DNA from: Bacteroidales bacterium
GTDB taxonomy: Bacteria > Bacteroidota > Bacteroidia > Bacteroidales > Marinilabiliaceae
Reading direction: 5' to 3'
NCBI GenBank assembly: GCA_024401295.1
Contig: JAKSLG010000003.1
Span: forward strand, 62,001-126,000
DNA length: 64,000 nucleotides
In this document: in pieces, positions 43,879 to 51,894 of the stretch
Layout: the number at the start of each line of letters is the position of its first letter
How positions within the stretch are numbered: position 1 is the stretch's first letter
The notes under the pieces: model-generated
What the model was told of the DNA's origin: nothing
What the model saw: only the letters and a program-made list of their open reading frames with translations
Databases searched by the model: none
Made by a program: the position numbers and the translations under genes

Positions 43879-45147
43879 TTAATAATCAAAGTTGTTATAG
43901 AGCTTGTTAAGCTTTGTATGTGCCTGCAAGAGAGACATTACTGCAGTTGCATACGATGTCTCGGCACTCAGGTAGTTTGTATTTGCCTGTGTAAGATCGA
44001 GGCTCGAAAGAACACCTTGATTATATTTGTTCTTATAGTTCTGAAGAACACGGCGTGCAACCTCAAGATTCTCCTTCTGGAGGAGATAAGCATCGATTGC
44101 AGAGTTCAACTCGTAGCGATACTGCTCGTCGTTCTGCATGAGATTATCCTGGAGCAGAGCCATGCTTGTTTGCGTTTTTGCAACATCAAGTTTTGCCTGC
44201 TTTATGCGGGAATCCTTTGCGAAACCATCGAACAGAGGAATGCTCAATACAAGATTTCCGAGATGGTCGAAGTTCATGAATCCACCCTTGATTGCATTAC
44301 TATACTGGTAGCTTGCTGTCAAAGTCGGAATATAAGCCTTCTTGTACATTGAAACGGTAGCCTCTTTAACTTCAAGGCTTTGTTCAAGCTGCTTATATGT
44401 GACATTGTTCTTGATATCAAGACCAGAATTTTCGAGAGCAGCAGTCGTGCCGTCAACAATCATATCGTCGAGATCCGACGAAGGCTCAATAGATGTCGTG
44501 ATAGGCATGCCCATCTGAAGGACCATGAGTCGCTTGGTAACTTCATAGTCACGCTTTGTTGAGATAATGGCATTGCGAAGCTGGCTTACAGTAACACGGA
44601 TTTGATCTACGTCTGTCTGCTCACAAACACCAACTTCAAAAGAATGCTCTGTATGCTTCTGGATTTCATCAAGATCAGCAAGATTCTTCTCTAGGATTTC
44701 GATGTTACGCTTGTAGACAAGCATTGCATAATACGTATCAGTCACGTTTGCCTTAACGTCAAGAATCGTGCTCTCATCCGTTGTTTCGTAAATCTGAGCA
44801 GCAAGCTTTGCAATCTTTACAGATGCCAACTGCTGAAGGCTGAATGTATACTGGAGTGATGCGGCAAACGTCAAAGAGTTTTCCATTTTGATTGGCATTC
44901 CTCCAAAATTCATCTCCTTACCGAAATATGTAGTTCCGGTGAATTGTGCATTTGCCTGTGGCAATCCACTTGCTCTTGTCTCGCGGATTTTCTCCTTATA
45001 CATCTCAACATCCTGCTTCGATGTCTGCAACTGTTTCGAGTATTGCAAAGCATTGTTCACAGCATCTTTAAGACTCAGCTGAACGACATCCTGCGCGAAA
45101 ACAGATGATGTCAAGAACACAGCCAATGCTACGATAATCTTTTTCAT
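43879..45147 (-). CDS. TolC-family outer-membrane efflux protein
   Basis: A 422-residue exported protein (signal peptide 1-19, ends SSVFAQ) with the long coiled helices and repeated halves of TolC-like channels (SLKDAVNNALQYSKQLQ, then EVGVCEQTDVDQIRVTVSQLRNA and QGVLSSLDLTQANTNYL). It is the outer-membrane duct for the RND pump encoded by the operon and lies 12 bases after tetR. Confidence 0.94.
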   Translation of the reverse strand: MKKIIVALAVFLTSSVFAQDVVQLSLKDAVNNALQYSKQLQTSKQDVEMYKEKIRETRASGLPQANAQFTGTTYFGKEMNFGGMPIKMENSLTFAASLQYTFSLQQLASVKIAKLAAQIYETTDESTILDVKANVTDTYYAMLVYKRNIEILEKNLADLDEIQKHTEHSFEVGVCEQTDVDQIRVTVSQLRNAIISTKRDYEVTKRLMVLQMGMPITTSIEPSSDLDDMIVDGTTAALENSGLDIKNNVTYKQLEQSLEVKEATVSMYKKAYIPTLTASYQYSNAIKGGFMNFDHLGNLVLSIPLFDGFAKDSRIKQAKLDVAKTQTSMALLQDNLMQNDEQYRYELNSAIDAYLLQKENLEVARRVLQNYKNKYNQGVLSSLDLTQANTNYLSAETSYATAVMSLLQAHTKLNKLYNNFDY

Positions 45148-45159
45148 TTATTCTGTTGT

Positions 45160-45780
45160 TTATTTTTTATTCTTCAACAATTTATCTTCATTCTCTTTCA
45201 TGATAACATCGACGCGCTCAATTCCTTTTGGAGTGCAAATGCCTCTGAAATATGTAATGTAGATATTTATAAAAATCTCCTCCATGGTGAATTTCCCTGT
45301 AGCGTAAAGCTCTTTCACGCTTTCGCCTTGTTCCATGAAGATTCCCAATATGAGTTCAACATTAACGTCCGAACGAATAAATCCCTCTTTTTGACCACGA
45401 AGAAACAGCTCGCGCATACGGCAATAATCTTCCATCTTTTCCTCTTCGTATTTGCTCGAGACACTTGGCTTAGCAATTCTCGTTATATCCTGCAAGAAAG
45501 CAATGCTTACCTGCTTGAGCTGCATAATAAGAAAATAGAGATGACGCATGAATATCTGAACGACATCACCGCCATCATCCCCTATGGATTTGTGAGCATC
45601 CTTACCTTTCTGTCGTGTCCATTCAAGACATTTAACCAAAAGATCTTCCTTGCTGGAAAAATGTTCATAGAGAGTTCTCTTTGACATACCGAGAGCCTGC
45701 GACACATCGTCCATCGACACGGCTCGTATTCCTCTATCATAAAAGAGTTTGGCTGATATTTCTACGATTTTCTCGTCCAT
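45160..45780 (-). CDS. TetR/AcrR-family repressor
   Basis: A 206-residue regulator with an N-terminal HTH (AVSMDDVSQALGMSKRTLYEHF at about 20-41, two residues split here only for description) and a helical ligand-binding C-terminal domain. It leads the efflux operon and probably represses it. An inverted repeat at 45822-45840, close to the promoter -33 position, is a candidate operator. Confidence 0.9.
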   Translation of the reverse strand: MDEKIVEISAKLFYDRGIRAVSMDDVSQALGMSKRTLYEHFSSKEDLLVKCLEWTRQKGKDAHKSIGDDGGDVVQIFMRHLYFLIMQLKQVSIAFLQDITRIAKPSVSSKYEEEKMEDYCRMRELFLRGQKEGFIRSDVNVELILGIFMEQGESVKELYATGKFTMEEIFINIYITYFRGICTPKGIERVDVIMKENEDKLLKNKK

Positions 45781-45799
45781 TCCTTCGGAATTACTTGTG

Positions 45800-45807
45800 C
45801 AAATATA
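45800..45807 (-). promoter_or_regulatory. -7 element of the efflux operon
   Basis: TATATTTG on the minus strand, 20 bases before the tetR ATG, fully matches TAnnTTTG. The -33 region falls in the inverted repeat at 45822-45840. Confidence 0.65.
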
Positions 45808-45821
45808 CCGAAAGAAAACGG

Positions 45822-45840
45822 AAAACTCATTTCGAGTTTT
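45822..45840. promoter_or_regulatory. Candidate TetR operator overlapping the -33 region
   Basis: AAAACTC (45822-45828), 5 bases, GAGTTTT (45834-45840): a perfect 7-bp inverted repeat at 15-33 bases upstream of the -7 box of the efflux operon. It could also act as a weak terminator of the metallo-hydrolase gene ending at 45882. No footprint data are available. Confidence 0.45.
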
Positions 45841-45881
45841 AAGTTTTAATGCTTTTTAACAAGCACTTTAAAAAAACAAAA

Positions 45882-46697
45882 TTAACCTATATTTACCCTG
45901 CTGCCGGAAAAGCCATCAGACGGAATAGAGCCGAATTTATTTCGCCAATATTCTATCGCACAATCTCCGCTACAATGGTTGATAATCCATTTATCAACTC
46001 TCAGCAAAGACGATGCAATATTTGCCTGGTTTTCAATCTCTTCAGAGACACGTCCCGAAAGGTGCAGGCCGCCAACAAACGCAGACAAACGACTTACACC
46101 CAACTGTTTTTTACAGAACTCAAACAACTGTTCAAGCCCGTGATGGGTACAACCGCCAAAAAGGACCGTCGAGCCTTCATAACGGATGATTGTGAACACC
46201 TCATCGGAAAACGTATCACACTCTAGTTTGCCATCAGCGCCATCAACAACCAAATGTTCATTTCGCGGAGCTACATTCGGCAAAGTAAACAAAGTGACCT
46301 CATCGGAGATTTTTAATACGCCATCAACACAATGGACATCAAAACGATTGAGCACATCGGGATTCGGGAAACCATTGGGCTTAAGCATGACAGACGACAA
46401 CGAATAGCGTTTGCGTGTTGCATTTTTACCTATATATATAGGTATGCGATCGCTCGTTTTGGGAAAATATGACAAGCCACCCGCATGGTCATAATGTCCG
46501 TGACTGATGACACAAGCATCAACAGACGCGATATCAATTCCCAAAGACTCTGCGTTTCTAACATATTTGTCACTCTGCCCTGTATCGAGAAGCAGAGATT
46601 TCTCTCCGCATCGGACATGAACAGATAAACCGTGTTCACAGACGAACGTGTTTGACAATGTTCTATTGTCGTTGAGTATTGATATTTCTATGGACAT
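45882..46697 (-). CDS. Metallo-beta-lactamase-fold hydrolase
   Basis: A 271-residue protein with the metal-binding HGHYDH (66-71) and later histidine motifs (FGGCTHHGLEQL, and INHCSGD at about 243). It resembles the archaeal/bacterial MJ0301-like subgroup that includes dihydropterin-related synthases, but the substrate cannot be assigned. It lies 15 bases after the glycosyltransferase gene 46713-47804 and may be co-transcribed with it. Confidence 0.8.
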   Translation of the reverse strand: MSIEISILNDNRTLSNTFVCEHGLSVHVRCGEKSLLLDTGQSDKYVRNAESLGIDIASVDACVISHGHYDHAGGLSYFPKTSDRIPIYIGKNATRKRYSLSSVMLKPNGFPNPDVLNRFDVHCVDGVLKISDEVTLFTLPNVAPRNEHLVVDGADGKLECDTFSDEVFTIIRYEGSTVLFGGCTHHGLEQLFEFCKKQLGVSRLSAFVGGLHLSGRVSEEIENQANIASSLLRVDKWIINHCSGDCAIEYWRNKFGSIPSDGFSGSRVNIG

Positions 46698-46712
46698 ATT
46701 TCGAGGATGACT

Positions 46713-47804
46713 TTACCAAGTACGCTTACTTCTAAAAACTGTTGCAAAAGCAATTGATACCAACACGAACGGATAAACCATAGCCAACAGGAAGGCATAT
46801 CCTATCGAAGTTCGGGTCTGCCACATTCGATATGAGGAATTGATGAGGCATATTTCGGACAGCGTCTTTATTAGGAAAACTGCAATCGCAACCATTGGAG
46901 CCATGACTCCACAGACCGAGAAGATTACAGCCAAAGGCCACGAAACATTTCCGAGCATCACCAATAATCCAAGATGGCTGACATCTGAATCTTTATAACC
47001 TGTAGATTTACGAAGCCATCGAGTTCGCTGACGTATGTAGCTCAAACAATCCGAAGGACAACTTGTATAAACAAGAGCTTCTTCACTCTTCAGGTATTGG
47101 ATTTTTCCGCCGTTTCTCTTCACCGACTGCAAGAGGAACATATCATCTCCAGAGATATATTCAGACTTCGAATCATGCGAGATAAAAACATCGCGACGAA
47201 ATGCCATATTTGCCCCATTGCACATTGTCGGACGACCAAGAATGGCCGTTGAAGCAGTCACCATCTGCAACGAAACGAACTCTAGCTCCATAAGTTTTTG
47301 AGAGAGACGAGTATCGTTAGGATACATCGCGACAGGTGCAATAATGATATCGGCATTCGATTGCTCAAAAGAAGATGCAATTGTTTTTGCCCATTCTGGA
47401 GATATCCGGCAATCAGCGTCTGTTACGGCAATATATTCATTTTTAGCCATAGTCACACCCAGACGCTGAGCGTGTTTTTTCCCCTTCTCACCGGAATTTT
47501 CAACAACTCTCAGAAGATTCCGATTATTCTCTTCAAGTCGCTTGGCTATCGTGTATGTTGTATCGGAACAATGATCACAGACAAAAATGATTTCGTTCAG
47601 ACAATCGCTTTGCGACTTGAGGTCATCAAACAATCTTTCGACATTCGACTCCTCATCATGAAGTGCAACAACAACACTAATGGATACGCCATGAGCATCG
47701 CTCAACCGAGCGTATGGCGTTCCGATGTATATCCTCCACCAACGGCATACGGCAATCACATAGAGCAATGCACAGCAGACTATCGCTAAGACAAGAATTT
47801 TCAT
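46713..47804 (-). CDS. Membrane-associated family 2 glycosyltransferase
   Basis: A 363-residue processive-type glycosyltransferase. An N-terminal membrane helix (1-20) precedes a GT2 catalytic domain with TDAD (UDP-sugar/metal binding), SGDD as the catalytic base region, and QRTRW (YIRQRTRWLRKS, around 262-273). Two or three C-terminal membrane helices follow. This QxxRW pattern is typical of polymerases of surface polysaccharides; the product is not identifiable. It precedes the metallo-hydrolase gene by 15 bases. Confidence 0.88.
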   Translation of the reverse strand: MKILVLAIVCCALLYVIAVCRWWRIYIGTPYARLSDAHGVSISVVVALHDEESNVERLFDDLKSQSDCLNEIIFVCDHCSDTTYTIAKRLEENNRNLLRVVENSGEKGKKHAQRLGVTMAKNEYIAVTDADCRISPEWAKTIASSFEQSNADIIIAPVAMYPNDTRLSQKLMELEFVSLQMVTASTAILGRPTMCNGANMAFRRDVFISHDSKSEYISGDDMFLLQSVKRNGGKIQYLKSEEALVYTSCPSDCLSYIRQRTRWLRKSTGYKDSDVSHLGLLVMLGNVSWPLAVIFSVCGVMAPMVAIAVFLIKTLSEICLINSSYRMWQTRTSIGYAFLLAMVYPFVLVSIAFATVFRSKRTW

Positions 47805-47810
47805 AAACGA

Positions 47811-47832
47811 AAAAGGGAGGCTTTTGCCTCCC
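47811..47832 (-). terminator. Terminator of the HU-SPOR gene
   Basis: GGGAGGC (47815-47821), loop TTTT, GCCTCCC (47826-47832); on the minus strand the stem is followed by five T. It lies 21 bases after the HU-SPOR stop and 7 bases before the GT2 start, so the GT2 message may begin after it. Confidence 0.8.
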
Positions 47833-47853
47833 CCACTCTATTGATATTCAATA

Positions 47854-48762
47854 TTATTCGCCTGAGTTTGTAATATAGCTTTCGATACGATAAGTATCTA
47901 CGATATATTCCTGTCGAGCTTCCGCATCTGGGAGTCGGTCATAGCTGTCGATAATAGCAACATAATTGTCGCGGAATGTGCCGACAGCTGCATTGTCGAA
48001 GCCTTTTTCTTTCAACTGCTTTACACGATTTGCAGCTGCAGCTTCATTGTTATATGTGCCGACGATAATGTTATAACGCTTATCAGATGCTATTTTTACG
48101 ATATGAGAATCCTCTTCAGCTGGAGCAGCATCTTCAACTGTTGTCGTATCAGCAGGAGCGACTGTTGTTGGAGCAACAACCTGCTCAACCTTCGTTTCTT
48201 CCTCACCGAAGAAGAAATTATATACGCAATTGTCCTTGTTAATCACGAACAGACAAAGGAAAATACAAACAAGGAAGAGCAATGCTATAAGAATAACAAT
48301 AAGCCATTTCTTACGCTTGCGATCTTCTTCATCATCATATTGATAGCTGTAATCAGATGAAGGTGCAACCTTGACTTCAGGTTCAGAATCTGCTTCAGAT
48401 TTTGACGCATCAGCAACAGCCTGAACGATATCAATATTCACGCCAGACGTCGAAGCGTTCGAATCAGCTGTAAACTCAACAGACTCATTATTCCTCTTCA
48501 AAGTACCGATGCCTTCGAGCGAAACAGTTTCACCATTGTCGAGCTGCTGCTTGAGAGCATCTACGAAAGACTGAACTTTCTGCTTTGCTTCATCGGCAGA
48601 CACACCCTCTTTTTCGGCAACCATACCAGACAAAGCACCGTCGTCAAAATTTAAAAACTGATTATAGACGATTCCACCTTCAGTCGACGACATAAATGCG
48701 CCAAACCCAGGAACGATTACTCGCTGGTTCTGATTCAATAATTGTTGTATGTACTGATCCAT
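47854..48762 (-). CDS. HU-like (HU-CCDC81) domain, membrane helix and SPOR domain protein
   Basis: A 302-residue single-pass membrane protein. Residues 1-100 form a prokaryotic HU-CCDC81-type HU fold (DQYIQQLLNQNQRVIVPGFG, then AKQKVQSFVDALKQQLDNG). A basic stop (DRKRKKW) leads into a transmembrane helix (153-174). Then comes a Pro/Thr/Glu linker and a SPOR domain (about 227-298: YNIIVGTYNNEAAAANRV, VAIIDSYDRL, TYRIESYI). The HU half is cytoplasmic and the SPOR half periplasmic, where it would bind denuded peptidoglycan. The HU part may bind a protein or DNA; neither is shown. It is monocistronic with its own promoter and terminator. Confidence 0.85.
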   Translation of the reverse strand: MDQYIQQLLNQNQRVIVPGFGAFMSSTEGGIVYNQFLNFDDGALSGMVAEKEGVSADEAKQKVQSFVDALKQQLDNGETVSLEGIGTLKRNNESVEFTADSNASTSGVNIDIVQAVADASKSEADSEPEVKVAPSSDYSYQYDDEEDRKRKKWLIVILIALLFLVCIFLCLFVINKDNCVYNFFFGEEETKVEQVVAPTTVAPADTTTVEDAAPAEEDSHIVKIASDKRYNIIVGTYNNEAAAANRVKQLKEKGFDNAAVGTFRDNYVAIIDSYDRLPDAEARQEYIVDTYRIESYITNSGE

Positions 48763-48791
48763 GATTTTGGTTTCTCTGATTATTTAGGTTG

Positions 48792-48825
48792 CAAATTTAA
48801 TAATCTTTTCATTTATAGGCACAAA
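48792..48825 (-). promoter_or_regulatory. Promoter of the HU-SPOR gene
   Basis: On the minus strand TTTG (48822-48825), 22 bases, then TAAATTTG (48792-48799), 30 bases before the ATG. The spacer is at the long end. Confidence 0.6.
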
Positions 48826-48944
48826 CATCGATTATTTATTATCAATAATATCCTATATTTTCATACAAGACTATCAAACATCGTTTTTATCGACGAAAAG
48901 CCATCCACGATGCCAGCCCTATTCTACAAATTCATTGCTTTCGA

Positions 48945-48992
48945 ATCCCGAACGGATCCCGAAGGCATCTCGAAGGATTACCGAAGGCTCGG
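48945..48992. repeat. Short imperfect tandem repeat after the ABC-F gene
   Basis: Four successive near-copies of 11-12 bases (CCGAACGGATC, CCGAAGGCATCT, CGAAGGATTAC, CGAAGGCTCGG) lie just downstream of the ABC-F stop at 49004. The rest of the 48763-49003 gap shows only the HU-SPOR promoter; no gene was found. Confidence 0.55.
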
Positions 48993-49003
48993 ATGTGCGA
49001 AAA

Positions 49004-50647
49004 TCAGTTCGTTTTACGACGTTCGAGTTCACGAAGGCTCTCCATCTTCTTTAATTCCAGATACTCTGCAATACCGCAAAGATTTTCACGCACGCGCTGA
49101 TGACCGAATTCGAAGACCTTACCGACAATTCCATTGAGAAAATCTCGATCGTGGCTAACCAATATCAACGTTCCGTCATAATCAATGAGAGCCTGCTTAA
49201 GGACATCCTTAGTCTTCAAATCGAGATGATTGGTCGGCTCATCGAGGATGAGGAGATTCACAGGTTCAAGCAAAAGACGAAGAATTGCGAGACGAGTTCG
49301 CTCACCGCCAGAAAGGACCTTGACCTTCTTTTCAAGATCATCGCCGGCGAACATAAATGCGCCCAACATATTGCGAATCTTCGTTCGTATATCGCCTTTC
49401 GCAACAGTATCGATTGTCTGGAAGACCGTCAATTCACCATCAAGCAAAGTAGCCTGATTTTGAGCAAAATAACCGATTTGGACATTATGTCCGATATTCA
49501 TCGTTCCGCCGTGTTCAATCTCTCCCATAATACACTTAACCATCGTTGACTTACCCTCGCCATTACGACCGACGAAAGCGACCTTATTACCTCGCTCGAT
49601 TGAAAAACCAGCATCCTTAAAGACAACATGATCGCCATAAGACTTTGAAATTTCAGTTGCGACAACGGGCCATTGTCCACTGCGTGGCGAAGGAGGAAAC
49701 TTCAAATGAATGCTCGATGTATCTTCTTCATCAACTTCGATGAGCTCCATTTTTTCAAGCATTCTGACGCGGCTCTGAACCTGGTTTGTCTTACTGTATG
49801 TACCCTTGAAACGCTCAATAAAATCCTGTGTTTCTGCAATTTCCTTTTGCTGTTGCTCATATTGCTTCATCTGCTGTTCACGGCGTTCCTTGCGCAATTC
49901 GAGGTAGTGACTATACGACGCCTTGTAGTCGTATATCTTGCCCATCGAAATTTCGATTGTTCGTGTAGTAATGGAATCGACAAAAGCCCTGTCGTGACTA
50001 ATCACCACGACAGCCTTCGACGACTCACGAATAAAATTCTCAAGCCATATAATACTCTCAATATCAAGATGATTAGTTGGCTCATCAAGCAGAAGAACAT
50101 CTGGATTCTTAAGCAGCAGTTTCGCCAATTCAATACGCATTCGCCAACCGCCAGAGAAATCACTCGTTGGTCGGTCAAAATCCGTGCGTTCAAAGCCAAG
50201 ACCAAGAAGCATCTTCTCAACATCCTCGTCGAAATGCGTCAAATCTATTGCATAGAACTTCTCAGAAAGTGCAGTAACCTTCTCGATGAGTTTCATATAC
50301 TCTTCACTCTCATAATCCGTACGAGTTTCGAGTTCATGATTAATAGCATCAATTTCAGCCTCAGCCTCTTTGAGATGAGCGAACGCAAGTGAAGCCTCTT
50401 CAAATACGGTACGTCCATCTTCAGTAAGCATGTGCTGTGGCAGATACGCAACTACAGTATCCTTTGGCGTTGACACCTTGCCACTCGTCGGCTGACGTTG
50501 TCCTGACAAAATCTTTAGAAGTGTACTTTTTCCCGCGCCATTCTTGCCCATCAACGCAATGCGGTCCTTCTCGTTAATCTGAAACGAAATGCCTTTGAAA
50601 AGAGTTTTTCCGTCAAACTCTACGGCAATATTATCAACTGAAATCAT
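49004..50647 (-). CDS. ABC-F family ATPase
   Basis: A 547-residue soluble protein with two ABC domains. The first has Walker A GKNGAGKST (34-42), signature FSGGWRMRIELAKLL and Walker B VLLLDEPTNH; the second has GRNGEGKST, LSGGERTRLAILRLL and a second DEPTNHLD. An arginine-rich interdomain linker (ERREQQMKQYEQQQKEIAET) is typical of ABC-F proteins, which act on the ribosome E site in translation or, in some members, antibiotic protection. The resistance type cannot be read from sequence alone. The frame opens far upstream to 50848, but the ATG at 50647 (MISVDNIAVEFDG) is the family start and lies after a -7 box at 50674-50681. Confidence 0.95.
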   Translation of the reverse strand: MISVDNIAVEFDGKTLFKGISFQINEKDRIALMGKNGAGKSTLLKILSGQRQPTSGKVSTPKDTVVAYLPQHMLTEDGRTVFEEASLAFAHLKEAEAEIDAINHELETRTDYESEEYMKLIEKVTALSEKFYAIDLTHFDEDVEKMLLGLGFERTDFDRPTSDFSGGWRMRIELAKLLLKNPDVLLLDEPTNHLDIESIIWLENFIRESSKAVVVISHDRAFVDSITTRTIEISMGKIYDYKASYSHYLELRKERREQQMKQYEQQQKEIAETQDFIERFKGTYSKTNQVQSRVRMLEKMELIEVDEEDTSSIHLKFPPSPRSGQWPVVATEISKSYGDHVVFKDAGFSIERGNKVAFVGRNGEGKSTMVKCIMGEIEHGGTMNIGHNVQIGYFAQNQATLLDGELTVFQTIDTVAKGDIRTKIRNMLGAFMFAGDDLEKKVKVLSGGERTRLAILRLLLEPVNLLILDEPTNHLDLKTKDVLKQALIDYDGTLILVSHDRDFLNGIVGKVFEFGHQRVRENLCGIAEYLELKKMESLRELERRKTN

Positions 50648-50673
50648 TATGCTAATCAAAAAAAATTCGTTTG

Positions 50674-50681
50674 CAAAGATA
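50674..50681 (-). promoter_or_regulatory. -7 element of the ABC-F gene
   Basis: TATCTTTG on the minus strand, 26 bases before the ATG at 50647. No convincing -33 box. The divergent GT8 promoter lies about 60 bases away. Confidence 0.55.
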
Positions 50682-50740
50682 CGAAAAAGACAGACTAAAA
50701 CAGAAGGAGATAAATCCTCGATTACATACGATGCTTTTTT

Positions 50741-50772
50741 TTTGTTTCTCAAACAAAAAATATGCAACTTTG
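50741..50772 (+). promoter_or_regulatory. Promoter of the GT8 gene
   Basis: TTTG (50741-50744), 20 bases, CAACTTTG (50765-50772). It differs from the -7 consensus at one base. It overlaps the upstream ATG of the open frame at 50762, so the start at 50798 is preferred. Confidence 0.7.
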
Positions 50773-50797
50773 CATCACACAGATTCAAAACAGACGC

Positions 50798-51736
50798 ATG
50801 ATAGACATTGCCATAAATATCGACTCCGATTTTGTTACATACGCTCATGTCATGCTATATTCGCTCGAGGAGAGCAATCTCGAGGAATCCTTCACCATAC
50901 ACGTCATAAACATTGGTTTGAATGACGCTCACAAGAAGGAGTTTGTCAGCAAACACTCAAAAATGGAATTCCGATTCTATAGTGTTGACGACGGTGTGGT
51001 TACAAATCTTCCGATGTGGCGCAAAGACTATGTCTCATCTGCCACATATCTGCGTATATTTATGCCGGATCTTCTTCCTCAGTCTGTCAACAAAGTCCTT
51101 TTCCTCGACTGCGATACACTGATTCTGGATAGTATTCGTGAATTGTGGGATACTGACCTCGAAACGGAGGGCTTGATGATTGCCGCTGTAGAAGAACGTC
51201 CTCCATACGACACAAAGAAGCCTGCACTACTGAACTATAACGCAGAGTTGTCATATTTCAACGCTGGAGTTGCCCTCATCAACCTCAAGGCCATGAGGAA
51301 TTGCGATTTTTCAAACAAGGCATCTCTGTTCATAGAAGAGAATCGCAATATTCTCCAGCATCACGATCAGGACATAATGAATGCGCTGGCTGCAGGACGC
51401 ACAAAATTCATCTCTTGCAGATGGAATCTGCTCGACTTCTTCACATTCAAGAATCCTGAAATACAAAGCCGACGAAACGAGGATCTTCGTGAAGCTCTTT
51501 GCAAACCTGCAATCGTACATTTCTCAAACAAGCGCAAACCTTGGCGATACAATTGCGACAATCCTTTCCGCAACCTATATTTGGACAAGGCATCACAATA
51601 TGGCGTAATAGTCGAATCCACATGGGAATTGGAAAAGAAATATCGTCTACGTAAAATCCTATATTCAATTCTTCTCAAGAAATCGAAATATCTCAAGCCT
51701 GAACAAGTCACATATTTATCCGACTTATTCGCATAA
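50798..51736 (+). CDS. Family 8 glycosyltransferase
   Basis: A 312-residue GT-A enzyme like the lipopolysaccharide galactosyl- and glucosyltransferases of family GT8. Features: N-terminal IDIAINIDSDFVTYAHVMLYS, the metal/donor DxD in LFLDCDTL (104-106), YFNAGVALINL, DQDIMNALA, and KPAIVHFSNKRKPW at the end. It has its own promoter and no co-transcribed neighbour within 150 bases. ATG 50798 chosen (MIDIAINIDS). Confidence 0.93.
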   Translation: MIDIAINIDSDFVTYAHVMLYSLEESNLEESFTIHVINIGLNDAHKKEFVSKHSKMEFRFYSVDDGVVTNLPMWRKDYVSSATYLRIFMPDLLPQSVNKVLFLDCDTLILDSIRELWDTDLETEGLMIAAVEERPPYDTKKPALLNYNAELSYFNAGVALINLKAMRNCDFSNKASLFIEENRNILQHHDQDIMNALAAGRTKFISCRWNLLDFFTFKNPEIQSRRNEDLREALCKPAIVHFSNKRKPWRYNCDNPFRNLYLDKASQYGVIVESTWELEKKYRLRKILYSILLKKSKYLKPEQVTYLSDLFA

Positions 51737-51778
51737 AGCACAGACATTTACGGTATTGCATCAGGTCGGGCAAAAATC

Positions 51779-51810
51779 TTTGCGTTTCTTAATCAAAAGA
51801 CGTATCTTTG
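51779..51810 (+). promoter_or_regulatory. Promoter of the GT2 - GT2/GT4 operon
   Basis: TTTG (51779-51782), 20 bases, TATCTTTG (51803-51810): a full consensus match. Transcription would start near 51817, giving a leader of about 78 bases. Confidence 0.85.
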
Positions 51811-51894
51811 TGAATGTTGAAAACTGAATATATGACAGATTTCGTTGTTTTATAATCGGTTTCCGTAATATTAAAAGCCAAAATATCCGTACCA

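Noticed and set aside
48742..49137. Plus-strand 131-codon frame in the gap between the HU-SPOR and ABC-F genes
   Set aside because: Starts inside the HU-SPOR gene and ends inside the ABC-F gene, with no domain; the short tandem repeat accounts for its middle.
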